NCBI GenBank assembly: GCA_036924285.1
Contig: JAYKYS010000004.1
Span: 1,550,001 to 1,614,000, forward strand
Direction of reading: 5' to 3'
Source: Asterella californica
Lineage: Eukaryota > Streptophyta > Marchantiopsida > Marchantiales > Aytoniaceae
Length of the DNA stretch: 64,000 nt
Position 1 is the stretch's first letter; each line of letters opens with the position of its first letter. The notes beneath the pieces were generated by a model that did no database searches, had not been told where the DNA came from, and was given only the letters and a program-made list of their open reading frames with translations. The position numbers were made by a program, and so were the translations under genes. Of this stretch, positions 53,960 to 61,272 are shown piece after piece.

Positions 53960-54647
53960 TCAGAAGCTCCACAGAAATGCCTTCGCTTTCTCTGCTGTTT
54001 GTGCTCCCGCAATTCGATCTCACCCTTCGCCTAGCTGCCAACTTACTCTCTCCTACCTCGATGTCTCACTTGATTCCTCTCTCAATGCTAGCTCGCGAAG
54101 CTCACTCTCTCAATCGATCTTCTTCAGGCGCGCTATGCTGCGAGAAGTTGGAAGGTGCCTAATGTGCTTCCTCACGCATCTTCCCCGCAGATTAGGGGTT
54201 CTCGTCCTTGGTGTCTTCCTGACCTACCTACCTATTCGGTGCGCTCCAGTAGGTACACCTACTGTCTTACTCGAAAACTCGTGGTTGGTCCTTCGCGGTC
54301 GCTGTCTTCTGGAAGATAGGTGTCTTCCGCCGTCTTCCCATCTTCCGCCGTCTTCTCGTCTTCTGAAGACGCAACTGAGAAGACGATCTTCCGAAGACGG
54401 TCGTCTTCTGAAGAAGTCAACTTCTTATTACAAACAGCTCTTAAGATCATCTTTCTGTTAAGGAAGACGTAACCTTAAGTAACAACGCTTCTTCAGTTAT
54501 ACAAACAAGTCATTATTCTTAAAAATTTCAAAAATTCGTGCATCCTGTAATTTGTGGGCATCACATACGCCCACCCTCACATGTTTGCGTCCCCGCAAAC
54601 ATCAGTGGTTCCTGCACTTCTGTTTACGTCCAGTACTTCTTGACTCG
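53960..54647 (-). other. E4: sequence between integrase and 3' LTR
   Basis: No coding content is recognised. 54290-54420 is a dense array of GTCTTC/GAAGAC strings. This is either E4 3' UTR or the first part of its 3' LTR. The border cannot be placed because the matching part of the 5' LTR lies beyond the window. Confidence 0.45.
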
Positions 54648-56633
54648 TCACTCATTAACACGAGTGGTCATCAGTGTACCGTCCAACTCTTCCAACTGCA
54701 AGGAGTCATTGTCGAAGACCTCTAAGACACGGTAAGGTCTCATCCAGCGAAGATGAAGTTTCCCGGGGGACTTAATATGACGGTTGTCGTAGAGAAGCAC
54801 CAAGTCCCCATCCACAACAGTCACCTTCCTCAACTTGCTATCGTAGTTTACCTTTCGTTGCGCTTGCACCTCGTATGTCTTCTCCAAAGCTGCATTCGTG
54901 TCTTCTTCAAACTCTACGAAGTTCAGAAGACGCTGCTCCTGGCTCTCTTCTTCTCCCATGCGTTCGGATACGGCTAACCGGTATGTTGGGACCTCTAACT
55001 CAATGGGCACAATGGGCGTCATGCCATAAGTTAGGTAGAAAGGCCTCTTCTGGGTTGTGACTTTAGGTGAAATTCTGAAAGCCCACAACACAAATGGCAG
55101 TTTCGTGTCCCAGTCATACGCATGGTTAACAGTTACCTTGTTCAGGATGTTACACAGAAGACCGTTCGACTTCTCCGTCAGCCCATTCGCTTTCGAGTTG
55201 TATGGCGTCGTCTTCCGATGCTTAATCCTGAAGTATTGGGTCAGGAGGGAGATAGTCTCATTTAAGAAATGAGTGCCCCTATCTGACACCAATTCCAGCG
55301 GACATCCATACCTAGTGATGATGTTATGCCATAGGAACCTTGCTACTACTGCGGCATCGTTCTTTCTCGTGGTCTCGCCTTCCACCATCTTGGTGGCATA
55401 GTCGGTAGCTATTAAGATGTACCTTGCTCGTGTTCTTCTCGCCACCGGGGCGATAGGACCTACAAAGTCGATTCTCCACTTTTCGAACGGGGCAAGCGGA
55501 AGAATGGGAGTAAGAGGCCACCTTGTTGTAGCGGTCGGTCTTCCCACCCTCTGGCATGCATCGCACTTCCTGATCTCCTGAAAAGTGTCTCGGTACATAG
55601 TTGGCCACCAGTATCCGGCGTCTAGCATCTTCTTCACTGTGATCTTCAATCCGTAGTGACCCCCAGCATCTTCGTAGTGAAGACCTGTGATCACTGATTT
55701 TATCTCTGACGGCTCGAGACATCTTCTCAGCTTCTCGTCATGTCCCTTTCGAAACAGGATACCCTGGAAGATAGCATATGGACCTGCCTTGTGTAAGAAG
55801 ACGGCCTTCTGCTCCGCATCCATTCCCTCGGGATACTGTTGGTCTTCCAAGAACTTCCTTAAGTCCTTGAAGATCGACTCTTCTGTGGAAGTCGCAAAGA
55901 CTGGATCAGAAGATCTAGTCTCGTCTTCTGGGAAGCAGGCGGTACGCCCCCCCTCAGATGAAAGTGTCTCTGCGAAAACTGAAAACAACTTCTCGTCAGG
56001 AAACTCGTCTTCCACTTCATCTTCTCGTCGTTCTGTCTCCAATCTGGATAGGTAGTCAGCATTAACATGCTGTCTTCCGGGCCTATACTCAACTGTGTAA
56101 GTAAATTCCTGGAGTAGGAGAATCCACCTAGCTATCCTACCAGACAAATCTGCTTTCTTTACAAGATGTTTCAAAGAGAAGTGATCTACATAGAAGACAA
56201 ACGGGTTTGCCAGAAGATAGTGTCTAAACTTCCTACAGGAGTAAATCATGCCAAGACACTCCCTTTCGGTTGTCGAGTACTTCTTCTCTGCATCACTGAG
56301 TTGTCTTCCCGCGTAGTAGATGGGATAATCCTTCTTCTTCTCATCTTTCTGACTCAACACCACTCCGATGACGAAAGCAGAAACATCCACATAAATGTGG
56401 AAGACTCTTTCCCAATCAGGCGGCCGTAGGACAGGGGATTCCGACAGAAGCCTCTTCATTTCTTCGAATGCTTCCTGCTGCTCAGAAGACCAAATGTATG
56501 GTTCGTCTTTCTTCAGCAACTTAGTGAGTCTCCCTGCTACCTCTGCGTACCTGTCAATAAACCTCCTGTAGTATCCTACGTTGCCAAGGAAGCTTCTCAA
56601 CTGTGTCAGGTTAGCAGGTGGGTGGAGTTTCAT
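54648..56633 (-). CDS. E4: RNase H and integrase
   Basis: The 661-codon frame begins with the RT connection (LRSFLGNVGYYRRFIDRYAE). RNase H spans about residues 85-215 (HIYVDVSAFVIGVVLSQ, TTERECLGMIYSCRKFRHYL, YVDHFSLKHL, HVNADYLSRLE). The integrase zinc domain follows (HYEDAGGHYGLK ... CDACQRV), then the DDE core: WRIDFVGPI, LVSDRGTHFLNE and KANGLTEKSNG. The C-terminal region has VDGDLVLLYDNRHIKSPG and LRWMRPYRVLEVFDNDSLQL. All catalytic residues are present. Its first codons overlap the end of the upstream frame by four bases (ATGA). Confidence 0.85.
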   Translation of the reverse strand: MKLHPPANLTQLRSFLGNVGYYRRFIDRYAEVAGRLTKLLKKDEPYIWSSEQQEAFEEMKRLLSESPVLRPPDWERVFHIYVDVSAFVIGVVLSQKDEKKKDYPIYYAGRQLSDAEKKYSTTERECLGMIYSCRKFRHYLLANPFVFYVDHFSLKHLVKKADLSGRIARWILLLQEFTYTVEYRPGRQHVNADYLSRLETERREDEVEDEFPDEKLFSVFAETLSSEGGRTACFPEDETRSSDPVFATSTEESIFKDLRKFLEDQQYPEGMDAEQKAVFLHKAGPYAIFQGILFRKGHDEKLRRCLEPSEIKSVITGLHYEDAGGHYGLKITVKKMLDAGYWWPTMYRDTFQEIRKCDACQRVGRPTATTRWPLTPILPLAPFEKWRIDFVGPIAPVARRTRARYILIATDYATKMVEGETTRKNDAAVVARFLWHNIITRYGCPLELVSDRGTHFLNETISLLTQYFRIKHRKTTPYNSKANGLTEKSNGLLCNILNKVTVNHAYDWDTKLPFVLWAFRISPKVTTQKRPFYLTYGMTPIVPIELEVPTYRLAVSERMGEEESQEQRLLNFVEFEEDTNAALEKTYEVQAQRKVNYDSKLRKVTVVDGDLVLLYDNRHIKSPGKLHLRWMRPYRVLEVFDNDSLQLEELDGTLMTTRVNE

Positions 56634-58822
56634 GTGACTTCCACCTTAGCATAGTCGACTTCTGTACCTCTTCCGGAAATCCTATGTCCTAGCAAGATCC
56701 CTTCTGACATACCAAAGAAGCATTTCTCAGGGTGAAGTGCCAAACGATGTTCTCTACACTTCAGAAAACACTTCCTTAGAAATATCAAGTGGTCTTCTCT
56801 TGATCCAAACACACAGAAGTCATCCAAGAAAATCTCCATAAAGGTGCGAAGATATTCCTTGAAGATTGTAATCATCAACCTCTGGAACGTGGCGGGTGCA
56901 TTGCATAAACCAAACGGCATTTGATTGTACGCGTACGTGCCCCAATCAGTAGTGAAAGTGATTTTCGACTTGTCTTCTTCTCTGATTGAAACTTGGTTGT
57001 ACCCATAATACCCATCCAGGAAGCTGTAGAACTCATGTCCTGCTACCTGATCTAACACAGAGTCGGTGAATGGTAAGAGGTGATGATCCTTTTTCGTGGT
57101 CAAGTTCAGCTTCCGGAAGTCCTGACACACTCGGATCTTCCCTGTCTGCTTCTTCGGCACGATGACAGTAGGAGCTACCCACTCACTGCTAAGTGCTGGG
57201 AAGATGACTCCTGCCTTCAAGTATTGGTCAATCTGGTCCTTCACCAGAAGCGAGTACTTGGGGTTGAGCCGGTACTGCCTCTGCCGTGCAGGAACAATGT
57301 CCTCTAGCAAGTCGATGCGATGCTCTCCCAACTCTCGAGGTATGCCCTTCATGTCTTCTATGGTCCACGCGAAGACATCCTGGAACTCCGTTAGAAGTTC
57401 TCGAAAGTCTTCCAACTGCTGGCCCTCGATCACCTTGGAAAGCTTCAGCTTCTTCCCAGGAGCAACCTCCATCTCTTGGAGATCATCCGGGTTTACCATT
57501 CCTTCAGTGTGACTGTACTCACTGGCACCAAAGTATTCCGGTTTGGGAGCTTCTTCTAGTTCAGATTCGTCTTCTGGAAGACCAACTGTCGGACCTTCCG
57601 AAGGGAAGACGGTATTCTCGTCTTCTGGAAGACCAACTATCGGATCTTCCGAAGGGAAGACGGTATTCTCGTCTTCTGGAAGCTCTTCTTCCGCAATCTC
57701 GTAGCACTCAATGTATCCACAGACCACATCTTCCACTTTCTCTGCTACTTCTGTAGCACACACGTTATTCACCATAAACTCATTATACCGTTCATCACTG
57801 TCAGAAGACGCAGCCGAGTCTTCTGAAGTGTACCCCTCTGTTGTAGACGGAGTTTCACCTTGGTGTCCAATCTTGATCCAAGGAAGCGAGACCTTACTCT
57901 TCTCACCTGGCTTGGGTGTAGGATTGGGAAATCTCAAACGATGCCTTCTCCAGTCGGTATTCATATTTGCAGCATACAGCCAGGGTCTTCTTATCAACAC
58001 CTGATATCCAACCTTAGCTACAGGTCGCAAAATGATGTAAGTGGGGTAAAAAGATACTCCACCAATTACCGTGAGGACATCTTTCAGTTGCCCCAAAGGT
58101 CGTCTTCTGGTCTGGTCCGCCATTCTGAGAATTCTCGGAGTAGGCTGGAACTCAGTGAAGCCTAGGGCATGCGCCGTTTCTTCCGTCATGATGTTAACTC
58201 CGGAGTCGGAATCAATGGGTACCTTCTTCAGAAGACAGCCATGGATCTCCATATCAAGTTCTGGGGCTCCCAAGTCCTCATGCTCTACCCTTAGGATCGG
58301 GGTGCTCTGGGGAAGTTTAGCTGTCCTCCTTTTCCTCGATCCTCGAAGCACAGATTGTAACATCTTCATGTAACCAGCATTGTCATCCAACAGCTGTTGG
58401 AAGGTTACATCCGCCTTCTGATTCCACAAGTCTCGCAAGAAGTCGTACGGAGATCTTTTCAAAAGAGTGACTGGTGTTTCCAACAGAGAAGATGTAGTGG
58501 CTGCTTCCTTGGGTGGAAGACCAGAAGAGTGTCTTCCCTCGACTGGAGGCTGTTCCCGTGAGACAGGTGTTGCCGTAGTCGGTGTAGGAAGCTGCTGTAC
58601 TATCTTCCGTCTCTTCTCCAGCTCTTCTTGCATGATCGCTTCAACCTCTTGTCTTATGTCAGGAGCAAAGTACTTCGGATCTTCTCGGTCGTAAGTAGGA
58701 GAAGACGGCCGCTCGGGAGAAGATGACCTCTCCTTACGCTGCTTCTTCTTCTTGACGTCCTTCTGGCGAGATTTTGACCTCCCTTTGCTTCTGGTACTTA
58801 CCTTGAACACAGTTTCATCCAA
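56630..58822 (-). CDS. E4: protease and reverse transcriptase
   Basis: The 730-codon frame has a basic, Ser-rich start (RSKGRSKSRQKD). The protease is near residue 205 (KKVPIDSDSGVNIMTEETAH) with a distal VGYQVLIRRPWL segment. An acidic spacer carries 17-residue tandem repeats. RT follows with ARQRQYRLNPKYSLLV, APTVIVPKKQTGKIRVCQDF, HEFYSFLDGYYGYNQVSI, NQMPFGLCNAPATFQRLM and the catalytic MEIFLDDFCVFGS (near residue 667). FLDDF and FLDGYYGYNQ are typical of Tat/Athila-type RT. The frame stops at a TGA (56630) just before LRSFLG. A one-base deletion is the likely cause. Confidence 0.85.
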   Translation of the reverse strand: MDETVFKVSTRSKGRSKSRQKDVKKKKQRKERSSSPERPSSPTYDREDPKYFAPDIRQEVEAIMQEELEKRRKIVQQLPTPTTATPVSREQPPVEGRHSSGLPPKEAATTSSLLETPVTLLKRSPYDFLRDLWNQKADVTFQQLLDDNAGYMKMLQSVLRGSRKRRTAKLPQSTPILRVEHEDLGAPELDMEIHGCLLKKVPIDSDSGVNIMTEETAHALGFTEFQPTPRILRMADQTRRRPLGQLKDVLTVIGGVSFYPTYIILRPVAKVGYQVLIRRPWLYAANMNTDWRRHRLRFPNPTPKPGEKSKVSLPWIKIGHQGETPSTTEGYTSEDSAASSDSDERYNEFMVNNVCATEVAEKVEDVVCGYIECYEIAEEELPEDENTVFPSEDPIVGLPEDENTVFPSEGPTVGLPEDESELEEAPKPEYFGASEYSHTEGMVNPDDLQEMEVAPGKKLKLSKVIEGQQLEDFRELLTEFQDVFAWTIEDMKGIPRELGEHRIDLLEDIVPARQRQYRLNPKYSLLVKDQIDQYLKAGVIFPALSSEWVAPTVIVPKKQTGKIRVCQDFRKLNLTTKKDHHLLPFTDSVLDQVAGHEFYSFLDGYYGYNQVSIREEDKSKITFTTDWGTYAYNQMPFGLCNAPATFQRLMITIFKEYLRTFMEIFLDDFCVFGSREDHLIFLRKCFLKCREHRLALHPEKCFFGMSEGILLGHRISGRGTEVDYAKVEVT
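57569..57690 (-). repeat. 51-bp minisatellite inside E4 pol
   Basis: A unit starting GTCTTCTGGAAGACC recurs at 57569, 57620 and 57671 (two full units and part of a third). On the coding strand each unit encodes LPEDENTVFPSE followed by DPIVG or GPTVG, 17 residues. The period keeps the frame. Confidence 0.9.
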
Positions 58823-58864
58823 AACTTCCTCCGGAGGCCAACTATCTGAATTCGGATCAGGATT

Positions 58865-59902
58865 TCAAACAGTACCATCCGTCAAAGTGAGAGATGACGC
58901 TTCTTCAGGTGTCTTCATCTTTTGAGCTGCAGTCGTCTTCTGCAGCTGAGGTTCCTTTCCTTCGCGCTTCCCAGGGTCTGGTTCGTCTTCCTCGATATGG
59001 AGACAATCCGTACAATCCCCAGGATCTTCTTCTTCTACCGTGATGTGTTGTACCACTGCTAACTCGAGCTTAGAAGATGATGCAGCTTCTGCAGGAGGCG
59101 TGGTATCTGCAAATCTCACCATTTGTCGTGGCCGTAAGGTCTGAGGACAATTCCTTGTGAAATGACCGGCTTCCTTACAGTTCCCACACAAGGGCACTTG
59201 CCCAATCTGTCTTCTCGGGTGAGGACAGGTGGACCACCAGTGTCCTGTCTCTCCACAATTATTGCACGCTCCAGGAAGAGGGTTGAGAGGTCGTTGTGAT
59301 GAAGAAGGCTGCCAAGGCGTCCTGGTCTGTACATTGCTAGCTCTATCCCTCGGTACATAACGATTATATTGGGCGGGAGGCGTAGGAGTGAAGGGTTGGA
59401 TCGTCTCGATCCTATAGCAGGTTTCTCCACTGGGATCGTGTAGATATCCCTCATCATCTTCTTCCCATCCTGCCCAGTTGACAGCTTGGTCCTGCGTACA
59501 CTGATCTCTGGTGTGTCCAGAAGAGTTACAAAGGTTGCACCAAAGGTTTGGCCGAGAAGCCGTAGGCTGCTTCTGCTTGTCCTTCTGGTTCAAAAGATGA
59601 ACTTTCAGGTCGGCAAACTGTTTCAGAACCTCATCGATGCGGGGATAAGGTGCAGACTGAATGATCTGAGTTTGAGGCATCTTCTGCACAACTTCCTCCC
59701 TTGCTCGCGTCTTCTCCTTCTTCTTCTTCCGCGTCTTCTTCTCTTGTTCAAATTCGGATTCTGAACTTTCGACAGTAGACTCTTCAGAAGTAGAGGCTGC
59801 TTCCGAATCACTGTTATCAGTTTCAGTGGACTTGGACTTCTTCTTGGACTTCCGGGAAGACTTCTTCGACTTCTTCGAGGTCTTCCCTTTGTCTTTCGTC
59901 AT
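58865..59902 (-). CDS. E4: gag C-terminal part with three zinc knuckles
   Basis: The 345-codon frame begins with a long Lys/Ser-rich segment (KKSKKSSRKSKKKSK), then an acidic stretch, then three intact CCHC knuckles: CNLCNSSGHTRDQC, CNNCGETGHWWSTC and CGNCKEAGHFTRNC. It is the RNA-binding nucleocapsid part of gag. The frame is open upstream of its ATG (HAEQYETSSITRN precedes it) and leads back to the capsid frame across an indel near 59950, so it is the second half of one gag rather than a separate gene. It ends at a stop at 58865, about 40 bp before the protease frame. Confidence 0.8.
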   Translation of the reverse strand: MTKDKGKTSKKSKKSSRKSKKKSKSTETDNSDSEAASTSEESTVESSESEFEQEKKTRKKKKEKTRAREEVVQKMPQTQIIQSAPYPRIDEVLKQFADLKVHLLNQKDKQKQPTASRPNLWCNLCNSSGHTRDQCTQDQAVNWAGWEEDDEGYLHDPSGETCYRIETIQPFTPTPPAQYNRYVPRDRASNVQTRTPWQPSSSQRPLNPLPGACNNCGETGHWWSTCPHPRRQIGQVPLCGNCKEAGHFTRNCPQTLRPRQMVRFADTTPPAEAASSSKLELAVVQHITVEEEDPGDCTDCLHIEEDEPDPGKREGKEPQLQKTTAAQKMKTPEEASSLTLTDGTV

Positions 59903-60006
59903 ATTCCGAGTGATGCTCGAGGTTTCATACTGCTCGGCATGCTTCTGTACCTCCGCACCTCCGCTAAATCATCACCTCCTCCTCTTCTGCAGTACAATTC
60001 CATATC

Positions 60007-60933
60007 CTAAGATAATCCTCCCAAGTACCAGTCCACAGCTTGCTGGGCACAGTAGTCGGGTCTTCCTTGGTTCTGAGAGATGTGATCCAAGAGATCTTCA
60101 AATCTCTCGGTGTAATCCCTCAGTGTCTCTTTCTTCTTTCGTTCGAGCCTCTGAAGCTCTATGAGGGTCATACGATCGTAACCCACTCCTCTGAACCTCT
60201 TCAGAAAAGCTGCCCTCAGAGTAGCCCAAGCGGCCATTACTACAACATCATCCAACGTTTTACTCATCCACTTCCTTCTTTTCCCTTTGATCAAACTGGG
60301 AAATACACGGAGTCTGTCAACATCAGCGTCTTCCTTGTTGGATCTAGAGATGGTCTCGAACATCGTGATGAAGTCGTCCGCGTCAGCATCATCGTCGTAC
60401 GGATGGTACTTCTGCCGAGTGTGGGAAGCCATGTTGACTGCCGGCTGGTGCGACTGCCAATTTCCTTCTTCCTTAGGTCCAGGTGGTGGAGATGGTCTTC
60501 TCGAAGGTCCAGGCCTGTCTGAATCAGGAAGATCGTCTTCTGAGTCAGAGCTACTGTCACTGCTACCTCCCGAGACGTCTGGAACAATCTCCTCCAGTCT
60601 TCCCTCACCTTGAGAAGCTTCTCCCGCACTTGGGAAGACGTCTTCCGAGTAACCAGTACCGAAATCTACTTTATACACGTGATCACCCGGTTGGCTTCTG
60701 TCTTCGCCAAAGATTATGCTCGAGATGGAAGGCTCTTCCAACTCTACCGATCGGATCTTCCAGAGCTCTTCTTCTTTCCTTTGGTGTCTCAAGGATATCC
60801 GCTGATCTCTAGAAGCGGTTCGCTGGGGTGAGTTTACCCACTCAAGATCTTTACCCGTGCGTCTTCTGCTTCTTCCTCCGGTCGGAGGCATCCACCAGAG
60901 TACTGAGAACAGATGTCTCTCTTTTTCTACCAC
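60007..60933 (-). CDS. E4: gag capsid part
   Basis: The 308-codon frame has an acidic, Ser/Pro-rich N-terminal half and a capsid domain in the last 130 residues. The domain shows DADADDFITMFETISRSN, RKWMSKTLDDVVVMAAWATL, FLKRFRGVGYDRMTLIELQR and KKETLRDYTERFEDLLDHIS, the classical retrotransposon gag pattern. A TAG at 60007-60009 falls inside the expected YLGGLS-DMEL stretch, and the reading continues past it. The stop is therefore a mutation that, with the indel near 59950, splits gag in two. Confidence 0.8.
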   Translation of the reverse strand: MVEKERHLFSVLWWMPPTGGRSRRRTGKDLEWVNSPQRTASRDQRISLRHQRKEEELWKIRSVELEEPSISSIIFGEDRSQPGDHVYKVDFGTGYSEDVFPSAGEASQGEGRLEEIVPDVSGGSSDSSSDSEDDLPDSDRPGPSRRPSPPPGPKEEGNWQSHQPAVNMASHTRQKYHPYDDDADADDFITMFETISRSNKEDADVDRLRVFPSLIKGKRRKWMSKTLDDVVVMAAWATLRAAFLKRFRGVGYDRMTLIELQRLERKKKETLRDYTERFEDLLDHISQNQGRPDYCAQQAVDWYLGGLS

Positions 60934-61235
60934 AAGATCCGGGAGACCAAATGACTGAACAACCGATCACAAGTTCAGAACGTCTTCTTCTCATGCTTCT
61001 GGTTGCACTCACTGCAATCTTCCAAGATCGGGTCTTCCAAGGAGTTCTTGGAAGCAGGGAAGCGGCTTCTTCCAACTTTCCCTGAGGTATCTTATCAGCT
61101 TCTGGTTGCGGTTCCCGTCTTCTAGCAAGATAGAGTCCCACAACACATTCAACTACAATCAAAGTTAGTTCGAAACGAACCTAACTAATGGCACACAGAT
61201 CCAGGAAGCTTAGAACAGAAGTTACTAAGATGAAA

Positions 61236-61253
61236 TCCCCGGCAGCGGCGCCA
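61236..61253 (-). other. E4: primer-binding site
   Basis: The minus strand reads TGGCGCCGCTGCCGGGGA, almost the sequence found after the 5' LTR of many plant Athila/Tat elements (from memory, complementary to tRNA-Asp). It lies 19 bp inside the LTR edge at 61273. It fixes the orientation of E4. Confidence 0.8.
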
Positions 61254-61272
61254 AAAATGGTTCCTCACTATA

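Noticed and set aside
57569..57690. CRISPR-like repeat array
   Set aside because: Contiguous 51-bp units without spacers, in frame inside pol. It is a minisatellite.
54648..60933. Endogenous pararetrovirus (caulimovirid)
   Set aside because: Integrase, flanking LTRs and a tRNA primer site are present and no movement protein is seen. It is a Ty3/gypsy retrotransposon.
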